In this document: piece after piece, positions 44,166 through 53,216 of the stretch
Layout of the letters: each line of letters starts with the position of its first letter
Numbering within the stretch: position 1 is the first letter of the stretch
DNA from: Rhodococcus pseudokoreensis
GTDB lineage: Bacteria; Actinomycetota; Actinomycetes; Mycobacteriales; Mycobacteriaceae
Direction: 5' to 3'
Assembly: GCF_017068395.1 (NCBI RefSeq)
Contig: NZ_CP070618.1
Coordinates: 1-64,000 of the forward strand
Length of the DNA stretch: 64,000 nt
The notes under the pieces: model-generated
The model's database searches: none
Told to the model about the DNA's origin: nothing
What the model saw: only the letters and a program-made list of their open reading frames with translations
Position numbers and translations under genes: made by a program

Positions 44166-45191
44166 GCTGACTCCTTTAGTAGGCCAATGCTTCTCGTTGC
44201 GAACTTGGCGAGAACGTTGACTTAGATTGCGAAGGGTTTCCCCAGCTGGGGCGGGACGATGACGCAACCCGCCCAAGCACGGCCGACCGGTTGTCTCGAA
44301 TCAACGGGGACCCAGATGTTCATCACCATATGTTCGACAGCATGTGTCACAGCATTCAGCGCTGCCATGAAACAGCGGCGGATGTGGTCGCACCAGCCCA
44401 TGCGCGGCGATACCGCTCGCATAACCCCGCACCTCCTAGTGGCGAAGGAAGAGTAACAAGAACCACACGACCGGCCCGAAGCAGGTCTGGCCATCAGCTG
44501 GTGTTCCACACGCTATGCCATGGATCACATCACCCGCAAGGGTCAATTTCAAATGATGGGAACTCTTTTCCATAATGCGAAAGACCTGTGAAGTGTTCGT
44601 TGCAACCTCTAACTGACAATTGGCGGGTCCTGGTGCGAACCATAAGGACGTCCGCGAGGGCCAACGCGGGCATCCCGCAGGGCCGCCCTGTCCTCGATTC
44701 ACCTCGCATAGTGCAGAAAGTTCCTCAGGTGTCTGTCAGCATGCGTGGCCGCCGCACGGACTACCTATTGCTCAACGTGTATCGCGTCGGTACGCCATGG
44801 ACCTCGGCGAATTGTTTGGGCCGATAGGATTTCGATGCATGTCTGCTGCGATGCCCGATCACAGAGCGCTGCGCCAGCTCGTATCAGTACATCACTCTGT
44901 TCGACCACTAGCTGCGCGTGCTGGTGCCATCTGCTAACGGCTCGCGAGTTTGCCTTGCGTCTTGACGATATGAATCCTAGTCTTCCCATCGAGATGATGG
45001 TCTGGCCATAATGTTGGAACGCGTACGTCCGGATCTGACGACGTCTACGGGGCCAGGACAGCTTCGTGGAGGCCTGCGCCGCAGGCCCACGTGAGCCTTT
45101 GGTCAAGAGGGCTCGGGCTTGAGCTGACTGAAAATACCTCCACCGATTGTGATGGGGGATCCGCCAATAGCACTGCAAAAAAAGGAGAACG
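44166..45191. other. Divergent intergenic region with IclR-type sites
   Basis: No gene seen in 1 kb. It separates the minus-strand transporter operon from the plus-strand aldehyde dehydrogenase and carries the paired palindromes at 44547-44583. Confidence 0.4.
44547..44583 (+). promoter_or_regulatory. Paired IclR-type operators
   Basis: TTTCCATAATGCGAAA (44567-44582) is a good match to the palindrome, and TTTCAAATGATGGGAA (44547-44562) is a weaker one; their centres are 20 bp apart. They could control the transporter operon, the aldehyde dehydrogenase, or both. Confidence 0.45.
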
Positions 45192-46568
45192 ATGGTTATC
45201 GCGACGACCAACCCGGCTACCGGAGAAACGCTAAAGACCTTCCAGCCGGCCGCTGACACCGAGGTAGAGATCGCCATCGGGCGTGCGTACTCCCGATGGA
45301 AGAGCTACCGAACCACCGACTTCACCCAACGTTCGACGTGGATGCGAGCCAGTTCCGATCTGCTGGACACGGAGACTGCAGACGTCGCCCGGTTGATGAC
45401 AACCGAGATGGGCAAGACCGTGGATGCAGCACGCGCGGAGATCAGCAAATGCGTTCGTGCCCTGAACTACTACGCAGACCATGCCGAACAACTTCTGGCC
45501 GACGAGTTGGTCGACGCTCAATCGGTAGGTGCGGATCGTGCGTATGCACGGTATGAGCCGTTGGGCCCGACCCTGGCGGTCATGCCGTGGAATTTTCCCC
45601 TCTGGCAGGTCATCCGGTTTGCCGCGCCCGCGCTGATGGCGGCCAACGTTGTCCTGCTCAAACACGCGTCGAACGTGCCTCAAACCGCGATGTATCTCGA
45701 GGACTTGTTTCGACGCGGTGGATTTCCGGACGGTTGCTTCCAAACTTTGCTAATCACCTCGGCTCAGGTGGAATCGGTGCTGCGTGACCCGCGGATTGCT
45801 GCGGCCACGCTCACCGGCAGTGAACTGGCCGGCCGCTCGGTTGCCGCTATCTGCGGTGATGAGGTCAAGCGCACTGTGCTAGAACTCGGCGGCAGCGATC
45901 CTTTTGTGGTGATGCCCTCAGCAGAACTGGATCGAGCAGTCGACGCTGCGGTCACCTCGCGAGTCCAGAACAACGGTCAGACTTGCATCGCCGCCAAGCG
46001 TTTCATTGTGCACACCGATGTGTACGACGCATTCACCAACGCATTCGTGACCAAGATGCGGGCGTTGCGAGTCGGCGATCCCCTGAACTCGGATACACAA
46101 GTAGGGCCCCTGGCCACCGAGCAAAACCGGCTCGATGTCGACGCACTGGTGACCGACGCAATCGAGCGTGGCGCGCAAGTGCTGTGCGGTGGCGGTCTGC
46201 CCGATGGTCGGGGCTGGTTCTATCCGCCGACTGTGCTCGCTAACATCACGCCGCAAATGCGCGTATACGCCGAGGAGGCGTTCGGTCCTGTAGCGGCCGT
46301 GTACCGCGTCAGAGATATCGATGAGGCGATCGAAGTCGCCAACGCCACGCCGTTTGGTCTAGGTTCAAACGCTTGGACCACCGCTGCCAGCGAGCAGAAG
46401 CGATTCATTCACGAACTCGAGGCGGGGCAGGTGTTCATCAACGGGATGACAGGCTCATACAACGAACTGCCTTTTGGCGGCACAAAGCGGTCCGGGTACG
46501 GACGCGAACTTTCCGGGCACGGCATTCGTGAATTTTGCAATCTCAAAACTGTCTGGATCGGTGCATGA
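45192..46568 (+). CDS. Succinate-semialdehyde-type aldehyde dehydrogenase
   Basis: A 458-residue NAD(P)-dependent aldehyde dehydrogenase of the GabD/Sad group. The PWNFPLWQVIRFAAPALMAA motif, catalytic Glu in LELGGSDPF and nucleophile Cys in NNGQTCIAAKRF are all present, and the C-terminus NELPFGGTKRSGYGRELS is typical. ATG at 45192 follows AAAAAAGGAGAACG. With the transhydrogenase-type enzyme at 41453 it would take 4-hydroxybutyrate to succinate. Other short-chain semialdehydes are possible. Confidence 0.85.
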   Translation: MVIATTNPATGETLKTFQPAADTEVEIAIGRAYSRWKSYRTTDFTQRSTWMRASSDLLDTETADVARLMTTEMGKTVDAARAEISKCVRALNYYADHAEQLLADELVDAQSVGADRAYARYEPLGPTLAVMPWNFPLWQVIRFAAPALMAANVVLLKHASNVPQTAMYLEDLFRRGGFPDGCFQTLLITSAQVESVLRDPRIAAATLTGSELAGRSVAAICGDEVKRTVLELGGSDPFVVMPSAELDRAVDAAVTSRVQNNGQTCIAAKRFIVHTDVYDAFTNAFVTKMRALRVGDPLNSDTQVGPLATEQNRLDVDALVTDAIERGAQVLCGGGLPDGRGWFYPPTVLANITPQMRVYAEEAFGPVAAVYRVRDIDEAIEVANATPFGLGSNAWTTAASEQKRFIHELEAGQVFINGMTGSYNELPFGGTKRSGYGRELSGHGIREFCNLKTVWIGA

Positions 46569-47242
46569 CCATGGCAGGCGGCCCCTCAGGCCCCGGAGGT
46601 GACCCTGCAGCGACAAACCTGACTTAAGCCCCAAGTGGATGGCACTTCCCAATCGCGGTGGCGGCGTGCAGCGCCCAGGAGGCCGCGATACGAAGTCAAC
46701 AGCCAAGTCGCGCTCTACGCAGACTTGCTGGCGGGCGTCCTCAGGCACTCGGCGGCGCACACCACCGCTGCAGCAGTGCGGCATCGAGACCCGTGGGACG
46801 CCTGCCTCCACTTGAACGGGGCACTCCTTCGATTGCATCCTCGCGTCGCCCCCCTGTCGCCGAGGCGGTCGCGGCTGCTGCTGTTGCTGACGCAGACGAA
46901 CACCGAGTGCCGATGATCAGCACGCCACCTGCAGCTGCCGGAATACCTGGTGCGCTCGCGCCGATCGCGATGCCGCTTGCACCATTGGCGACCTGTGCCG
47001 GGACCAGACGATCGGTGCGTCGTTCCGGCGCCGGCAGATCACCACAACATCGCCGTCTGGCCTCCCGCCACTGCGCCGAGGTGTAACTGATGCGCCAACA
47101 TGCGCCGTACTCGTGGCCCAGTTCCCTGCGCGAAGAGGGGCATCGCTGGGCCTCGCGGAGCGATGATCGGTGCAGGTCGAGGTGCCCCCGAGGTGGCACT
47201 GCGAGCCACCGAACGTTCCGATCGATCGTGACGCGACTTTCA
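46569..47242. other. Intergenic, no gene seen
   Basis: Open frames on both strands are of shadow quality. Nothing recognisable lies between the aldehyde dehydrogenase and the GntR promoter. Confidence 0.35.
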
Positions 47243-47285
47243 TTGTCAGTGAGGCAAACTCGTGTTTAGATACTAGTTGTGTCTA
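47243..47285 (+). promoter_or_regulatory. GntR promoter with overlapping operator
   Basis: TTGTCA (47243-47248) and TAGATA (47267-47272) are 18 bp apart. TAGATAC-TAGTT-GTGTCTA (47267-47285) is an imperfect dyad over the -10 and the start codon, well placed for autorepression. The predicted transcript start falls near the GTG at 47279, so the message may be leaderless. Confidence 0.5.
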
Positions 47286-47920
47286 TGCGAACGGTGTCCG
47301 ACCTGGTGTACTCGACTGTCAAGGAACTCATCTTGTCGGCCGAACTTCCGGGCGGCGAGCTGATCAGCGAAGGTGACATCGCCAATCAGGTGGGCACGAG
47401 TCGGACACCGGTTCGTGAAGCATTTCTTCGGCTCGAAGCCGAAGGATGGATGAAGTTGTTTCCGAAGCGCGGCGCATTGGTCGTTCCGATCGCGGACGGC
47501 GAGGCCGAGCACATCGTTGAGGCGCGGCTGCTAGTCGAGGCCGGGAGTTTATGTGCCATTAGATCCGATGCAGGGCGTCGTGAGGACGCCGCGGCGGAAA
47601 TGCGCGCCAGCGTGATTCGCCAGCTTGATCTTGCCAAGTCCGCCGATCGTGCAGCGTTCACAGGAGAGGACGCCGATTTCCATTCGGTGGTAGTGCGGTA
47701 CGGCGCCAACCCCCTGCTCGCGGCGTTCTACATAGGCCTTCGCGACCGACAGCGCCGTATGACGGCATGCTCGGTCGGCAGGGATCCGATGCAGCTCGAT
47801 CGAGTCTTCGCCGATCATGCCCAGCTTGCGAGCTTTGTCGAACACGGGCAGGTCGAGGAGTTCAAGTCTTTGCTCGGTCGCCATATGCGTGAGGTTCATC
47901 AACTGACTGGGGGACGATAG
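47279..47920 (+). CDS. GntR-family (FadR subgroup) regulator
   Basis: A 213-residue repressor. The N-terminal winged helix is seen in LVYSTVKELILSAELPGGEL and VGTSRTPVREAFLRLEAEGW. The FCD effector domain has ARLLVEAGSLCAI, the metal-ligand pair in DADFHSVVVRYG and HAQLASFVEHGQVEEFKSLL. GTG 47279 or ATG 47285 may be the start. Such regulators often sense organic acids; candidate targets are the aldehyde dehydrogenase upstream and the glycerate kinase/oxidase operon. Confidence 0.85.
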   Translation: MSMRTVSDLVYSTVKELILSAELPGGELISEGDIANQVGTSRTPVREAFLRLEAEGWMKLFPKRGALVVPIADGEAEHIVEARLLVEAGSLCAIRSDAGRREDAAAEMRASVIRQLDLAKSADRAAFTGEDADFHSVVVRYGANPLLAAFYIGLRDRQRRMTACSVGRDPMQLDRVFADHAQLASFVEHGQVEEFKSLLGRHMREVHQLTGGR

Positions 47921-49015
47921 TTCTGCAGCAGCTGCCGAAGTACCCTTGTGAGCACGCCGAATCCCAGTCGGTCACCTTTGCTACCGCGGCGATGCTCGGG
48001 TGCGGAATAACGCTAGTCTTCGAGCGCATACAGCGGCACGGCGGATCTCACGGAACCACAGCAGTCTAATCGCTGACACACGTCGGATCCGTGCCGGCAC
48101 CCGCCGCCCGACAATCCAATGTGGCGCTGGCGAAGCGGCTTGAGAGCTGCTATTTGGGACAACATCCTTTTCAACTGTGAAGAACGCTTGTAGGACTCAA
48201 CGGAGTTGACCGCGGTTGCACTTCAGTGAGTGAGTGACTGATCTACATACATAACGCGATGCGTTTCGGCCGGTGCATTTTCGAACTGAAACTCGCTATA
48301 CAACTCGTTTTGTGCTCCCGCTGTCACAGCCAACCATCTCATGTTGACTCGTCCGATGGCGATGCTCGTAACGATTCCGTTGAGCAGAGCCGTGGCGCGA
48401 CGGGGTGCGAACAGACTGATGCACGCAATTGCAGCTTGAATTAAGAGAAACGGCACTTGGAAGACCTCCCGGGTCTGCATCGCGGGACGGGTCGGGTCAT
48501 ACAGGCCCACCGACGCCGGTTGATGTTCGGTTCGGTGTCATCGGTCAGGATCCGGGTCAACAAGGTGGCAAGCTGGATCGAGTCCTACGCGGGAGCCCTC
48601 TGGACACCTCGTGAACGGAGGAATACGACTGGTATCGCCCTGGATCAGAATGAATCTCAGAAGACCTTGAGGATATACTAGTTCCTCGGATTGCCCGATC
48701 ACGTCCATAATTTGCGTTGATGACGTCGGGAGCATTGGTTCTGAATCACGCTCCTTCCGACTGCGCACTCCCCTATTACCGAGATACGAGTTCGGGACCC
48801 ACCTGGCCGACGTAACTGCAGGATTCTGTTTCGCGCGGCACACTCCCCAGGTTGCGGTGGAGTCCATGAGTACCAGGGCCGCTCTAAACCGACGCCAGTG
48901 AGGACACTAGGTTCGATTTTCACAGGGGTAAAGGAACAGATTCCGGGTGAGTGCTCAGATCTGGTGAAGGTGCCGAGCTGATGGGAATCTTGGTTCGGAG
49001 AACTCCCGACAATTC
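47921..49015. other. Intergenic, no gene seen
   Basis: About 1.1 kb of lower-GC sequence between convergent genes (GntR and the glycerate kinase). Short frames on both strands have no ribosome sites or recognisable products; it may be decayed mobile DNA. Confidence 0.35.
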
Positions 49016-50155
49016 TCACGATCGATCGAGCGCGAGCAGATAGTTGGCCGCCAAATCTTCGGCGGCTGAGGCGATCAGATCTGCAGCGTCCGCCATCGAC
49101 CGTGTTACGTCCGGTTCGCGGTCCTGTAGGGAGTAGATCGCGGAAAATTCGGAAGCCGCCTGCTCTTCTGGGGAAAGGCGTGACACTCCCACAATGGCGT
49201 ATGTCGGAACGTCATGAGCAGTGGCATGAAGGCGCACCCCAATCGGGGCTTTGCCGTGCAAGGACTGGTGATCGAGGGAGCCCTCACCAGTGATGACAGC
49301 GCACGCGCCGTCGAGGTGCTGATCGATGTCCACCAGGTCGAGAATAAGCTCAATTCCGGAGCGGAACTCCGCTTGCAACACGGTCATTGCAGCGAATCCT
49401 ACTCCACCGGCCGCCCCTGCCCCCGGGTTGTCGCGGGCATCGCGCCCTGTGGCCGCTGCAACTCGGTCGGCCCAATGTGCTAATGCGGCATCGAGTTCGG
49501 CAACCTGGGTGGGGGTGGCGCCTTTTTGTGGTCCGTAGACTGCGGCGGCACCAGTGGGGCCACACAGTGGGTTGTCCACGTCACTTGCAAGGATGATTTT
49601 CGCGTGTCCGAGTCCCGGGTGCAACCAGGACACATCCAGCATCGTCGCTTGAGACAGGGCGCCACCTCCGTCTGGGATCGGGCTCCCGTGAACGTTGACG
49701 ACTTCGGCGCCAAGTGCACGCAGAAAGCCGGCTCCGCCGTCGGTGCAGGCACTGCCACCGATACCGAGCACTATCTCCCGGCATCCGTCGTCGAGGGCAC
49801 GGGCGACGACCGTGCCCAGACCACGGCTTGAGGCGGTCAGAGGACGCAGTACCCCGCCGGAAAGGCGGTGCAGGCCAGAGATGTCTGCCATTTCGACGAC
49901 GGCGAGTGTGCCTTTCCGCGCGTAGGCAGTCAGCGTCCTCTGTCCGGTTGGCCCGGGCGCAGCCACAGGGATCCTCTCAAAGCCTGCCGCCAGAGCAGCG
50001 GCGAGGGTTCCCTCGCCTCCGTCCGCGATCGGGCACTCGATAGTCCGGATCGTCGGATCGCACCGCTGAATGCCTCGACTGATCTGCGCCGCGGCGTCTG
50101 CCGCAGAGATCGACCCCTTGAATTTGTCGGGAGCGACGACGACATGACCGGGCAT
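49016..50155 (-). CDS. glxK: Glycerate 2-kinase
   Basis: A 379-residue type II glycerate kinase (GlxK/GarK family), making 2-phosphoglycerate from glycerate. Signatures are VVAPDKFKGSISAADAA, PIADGGEGTLAAAL, VLGIGGSACTDGGAGFLRAL and ITGEGSLDHQSLHGKAPIGV. Length is normal. It is 99 bp downstream of the GlcD-like oxidase on the same strand. It supplies the step between tartronate semialdehyde reductase (53217) and enolase/pyruvate kinase (56434) in the glycolate route. Confidence 0.93.
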   Translation of the reverse strand: MPGHVVVAPDKFKGSISAADAAAQISRGIQRCDPTIRTIECPIADGGEGTLAAALAAGFERIPVAAPGPTGQRTLTAYARKGTLAVVEMADISGLHRLSGGVLRPLTASSRGLGTVVARALDDGCREIVLGIGGSACTDGGAGFLRALGAEVVNVHGSPIPDGGGALSQATMLDVSWLHPGLGHAKIILASDVDNPLCGPTGAAAVYGPQKGATPTQVAELDAALAHWADRVAAATGRDARDNPGAGAAGGVGFAAMTVLQAEFRSGIELILDLVDIDQHLDGACAVITGEGSLDHQSLHGKAPIGVRLHATAHDVPTYAIVGVSRLSPEEQAASEFSAIYSLQDREPDVTRSMADAADLIASAAEDLAANYLLALDRS

Positions 50156-50254
50156 CTCAGATCACCATCCAGTTCAACATTCGGCGAGGCGGGACGCAGC
50201 GATCATCGCTCCAGATGAGCGATCCCTTAACTGAAGCGGAGTCAGAGCGAAACA

Positions 50255-51628
50255 TCAGATCACGGCTCCCGGGTTCAGGATGTGCTGCGGGTCCAGCGCG
50301 GACTTGATGCGCCGGGTCAGCTCCATGACGTCCTCGCCGATCTGGTTGGGAAGCCATCCCTTTTTCAGCCGGCCAACGCCGTGCTCACCGGTGATGGTGC
50401 CACCGAGCGAGATCGCAAGATCCATGATTTCGCCGAAGGCGAGGTTCGCACGTGCGGTCTCATCTTCGTTGGTGGGGTCGTGCACGATCAGCGGATGGGT
50501 GTTGCCGTCGCCGGCATGGGCGATGACGGCCACGAGCAGCTTGTGTCGGGCCGCAATGTCCTCTATGCCGTGGATGAGCGCGGGTAGAGCGGGGAGCGGG
50601 ACACCTACATCTTCGAGGAGAAGGTTGCCCAACCGCTCGACGGCTGGGATCGCGAACCGTCGCGCTGCGGTGAAGGCTTCGCCCTCTTTCGGGTCGTCGG
50701 TTGTAAAAACGTCGGAGGCGTTGTTGTCGTGGAACACCTTGGCCATGAACTCGGTTGCCCGGATTCGGTCTTCACCGGGTGAGTCGGACTGGGCAATAAG
50801 CATGCCGTGTGCGTTGAGGTCGAGGCCCATGTTCATGCCACTCTCGACGGCGCCGATGGAGGCCCGGTCCATGAACTCGAGCATGGCCGGACGCATCACC
50901 CTGGTGATGTCCAAGATCGCGTTCGTCGCGTCCTGCACGGTGGCGAAGGATCCGACCACGGTGCTTGCCGGCGCCTGTTCAGGTAGAAGTCGGATTGTGA
51001 TCTCGGTGATGATGCCAAGAGTGCCTTCGCTGCCCACGAATAGCTTGGTCAGCGACAGACCCGCCGAGTCCTTGAGACGTGGGCCTCCGAGTCGGACGGC
51101 CGTGCCGTCGGCCAGAACGACCTGCAGGCCGAGGATGTAGTCGGTGGTCACTCCGTATTTCACGCAACACAATCCGCCGGCGTTGGTGGCGGCATTGCCA
51201 CCGATCGAGCACATCTCGAATGACGAGGGGTCCGGCGGGTACCACAGTCCGTGTTCGGCTACTGCGCGCTTTACCTCGACGTTGATCAGCCCAGGCTGCA
51301 CAACGGCCATCCGCGTCACCGGATTGACCTCGATGTTGCGCATCAACTCGGTTGTCAGGACGATTCCGCCATCGACAGCTGTCGCGCCTCCCGACAGACC
51401 CGATCCAGCGCCGCGCGGAACGACGGGGATGTTATGCGCGGTTGCCCATCGCATAACCGCTTGGACGTCCTCAGTGGACGTGGCACGAACGACGGCCAGT
51501 GGACGGCCGGCGTCGGGATCGCGTGCCCAGTCCCGCCGGTAGCTCTCGGTCACATCGGGGTCGGTGATGATGGACGCGTTGGGTATCTGTGTCTGCAGGT
51601 CGCCCAGTCGCTCATCTGTCACAGTCAT
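50255..51628 (-). CDS. FAD-linked glycolate/2-hydroxyacid oxidase, GlcD-like
   Basis: A 457-residue FAD-binding oxidase. FAD motifs are VVPRGAGSGLSGGATAVDGG and CSIGGNAATNAGGLCCVKYG, and the C-terminal FAD-linked oxidase domain has IAHAGDGNTHPLIVHDP and GTITGEHGVGRLKKGWL. It matches GlcD and D-2-hydroxyacid dehydrogenases. The start is the ATG at 51626-51628 behind CAAGGAGATCCG; codons upstream do not look coding. It forms an operon with glycerate kinase and is transcribed away from hyi-glxR-gcl. It likely makes glyoxylate from glycolate, perhaps without GlcE/GlcF partners. It is separate from the glcD at 61894. Confidence 0.88.
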   Translation of the reverse strand: MTVTDERLGDLQTQIPNASIITDPDVTESYRRDWARDPDAGRPLAVVRATSTEDVQAVMRWATAHNIPVVPRGAGSGLSGGATAVDGGIVLTTELMRNIEVNPVTRMAVVQPGLINVEVKRAVAEHGLWYPPDPSSFEMCSIGGNAATNAGGLCCVKYGVTTDYILGLQVVLADGTAVRLGGPRLKDSAGLSLTKLFVGSEGTLGIITEITIRLLPEQAPASTVVGSFATVQDATNAILDITRVMRPAMLEFMDRASIGAVESGMNMGLDLNAHGMLIAQSDSPGEDRIRATEFMAKVFHDNNASDVFTTDDPKEGEAFTAARRFAIPAVERLGNLLLEDVGVPLPALPALIHGIEDIAARHKLLVAVIAHAGDGNTHPLIVHDPTNEDETARANLAFGEIMDLAISLGGTITGEHGVGRLKKGWLPNQIGEDVMELTRRIKSALDPQHILNPGAVI

Positions 51629-51896
51629 CGGATCTCCTTGATCAAGGTGGTGCCAGCCGGGCCGGAGGACGCATTTCGGACGGGTTTGCTTTCGGGGCGG
51701 GTGCTTCCGGTATGGAGCCACCTCAAAGGACTGGTGATCAGCGACGGTCGGCAGGCATCTAGCGCATTCTGCGGCTCGATCCTGGGAGTACCGACGCACT
51801 TGTGTGCCATCGTCCGAACCTCGATTTCATCGAGATTCATCTTTGAGAGTGCTGGCGAAAGCTGCGGCGATTTCGTCAGCTACCCCATACCACGAG

Positions 51897-51934
51897 TTTC
51901 CGTAATTCGAGAATATACTTTCGCATTACGAGAC
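51897..51934. promoter_or_regulatory. Paired IclR-type operators between divergent glycolate operons
   Basis: TTTCCGTAATTCGAGAA (51897-51913) and CTTTCGCATTACGAGAC (51918-51934) have spacers centred 21 bp apart. They lie about 270 bp upstream of the oxidase-kinase operon start. The rest of 51629-52360 contains no gene. Confidence 0.5.
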
Positions 51935-52213
51935 TGGCAGCGTTTCTCTCCGATGTCAATACCCGCGGTTCTTCGCCCGGCTACGACGAAGTTCAAGCCC
52001 GCCGCTCACGATTGCCTTGCAACGCAGGTGTTTCAGGATTCCGTCGAGGTGCCTTGAGAGTGCAACTCCAGCGCGCCTCGACAACGTGGACGTTGAACCG
52101 CGACGGGGTCCTCAATGTTGCCCGACATCCTCGGTCGCGATGCTTCGCACCCAAAACCGGGTCTTGACAGACACTCCGGACCCGAGTTGACTCGAACACA
52201 TAACGGAAAAATT

Positions 52214-52230
52214 ATTCCGCATTACGGAAT
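52214..52230. promoter_or_regulatory. IclR-type operator before hyi
   Basis: ATTCCGCATTACGGAAT is a perfect 6-bp dyad with a 5-bp spacer, 130 bp upstream of hyi. A lone right half (CGGAAA at 52204-52209) lies just upstream. Its arms match the dyad at 34364 exactly. Confidence 0.6.
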
Positions 52231-52360
52231 GAAAGCCTTCGCTAGTCGGCGAGCGTGCCGCAGAAGGCTCAGTTGTCTTGGCAGCTGCCGTTGCCCACCG
52301 CGCCTGACTTCGATGACAACCAGAACCTCACCCCTCGTCCTCCGAAAGGAACGTCCCCGG

Positions 52361-53182
52361 ATGGTTAGCCCTACATACGCCGTCAATTGCTCAATCCTGC
52401 TAACCGATCTACCCCTACTCAAGCGACCGCAGGCGGCACGTGATGCCGGATTCGACGCGGTCGAGTTCTGGTGGCCTTTCTCCACGCCCGTCCCCTCCGA
52501 CGAGGAGGTCGACTCCTTCGTTCGTGCGATTCAGGACGCCGACGTGCAGCTAACCGGCCTGAACTTCGCTGCAGGTGACATGCCCGCCGGCGACCGGGGA
52601 ATCTTGTCCGACGCGGGGCACGTCTCCGCCTTCCGCGATAACGTCGACGTCGCGATCGGCATTGCGGAATCGCTTGGCACCAAGGCATTCAATGCTCTCT
52701 ACGGCAACCGGCTGGACGCGATCGAGGGAGATCGCCAAGACGCGATCGCGGCCGAGAACCTGGCGATTGCCGGGCGAGCGGCAGAGAAGATCGGTGCGTT
52801 CGTGCTCATCGAACCGGTCAGCGGCACACCGGCGTACCCGCTGAAGACCGCGGCCGAGGCGATCGCCGTGATCGACCGGGTGAAGGCCGAGCACGGTGTC
52901 GACTCGCTCCGGCTCCTCGCCGACCTCTACCACCTCGAGGTCAACGGCGACGACGTCGGCGCCGCGATCGACACCTACGCCGCCCGGATCGGGCACGTGC
53001 AGATCGCGGATGCTCCGGGACGCGGCGAACCCGGCACCGGAACCCTCGACATCGACGGTTACCTGAAGCGGCTCGCCGGACACGGCTACCGCGGGTACGT
53101 CGGGCTCGAATACAAGGCGACGCGGCCGGACACCTTCGACTGGCTTCCCCGCGAACACCGCGCGACCCGCGCCGCCCACTGA
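52361..53182 (+). CDS. hyi: Hydroxypyruvate isomerase
   Basis: A 273-residue TIM-barrel isomerase interconverting hydroxypyruvate and tartronate semialdehyde. Visible are YAVNCSILLTDLPLLKRPQA, FDAVEFWWPF (active-site Glu region), FVLIEPVSG (second Glu), LLADLYHLEVNGDDVG and GHVQIADAPGRGEPGTGTLD. ATG at 52361 follows AAAGGAAC. It is the first gene of hyi-glxR-gcl, which usually forms one operon, with 34 bp to the next gene. Confidence 0.93.
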   Translation: MVSPTYAVNCSILLTDLPLLKRPQAARDAGFDAVEFWWPFSTPVPSDEEVDSFVRAIQDADVQLTGLNFAAGDMPAGDRGILSDAGHVSAFRDNVDVAIGIAESLGTKAFNALYGNRLDAIEGDRQDAIAAENLAIAGRAAEKIGAFVLIEPVSGTPAYPLKTAAEAIAVIDRVKAEHGVDSLRLLADLYHLEVNGDDVGAAIDTYAARIGHVQIADAPGRGEPGTGTLDIDGYLKRLAGHGYRGYVGLEYKATRPDTFDWLPREHRATRAAH

Positions 53183-53216
53183 TACACCACGACTTTCGAC
53201 GGAATCGAGGACACTC

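Noticed and set aside
44765..45277. A 170-codon minus-strand frame overlapping the aldehyde dehydrogenase start
   Set aside because: It has no ribosome site and no motifs, and it overlaps a well-defined gene start.
48223..48510. A 95-codon minus-strand frame with a hydrophobic stretch
   Set aside because: No start context, codon use unlike its neighbours, no family; probably chance in lower-GC DNA.
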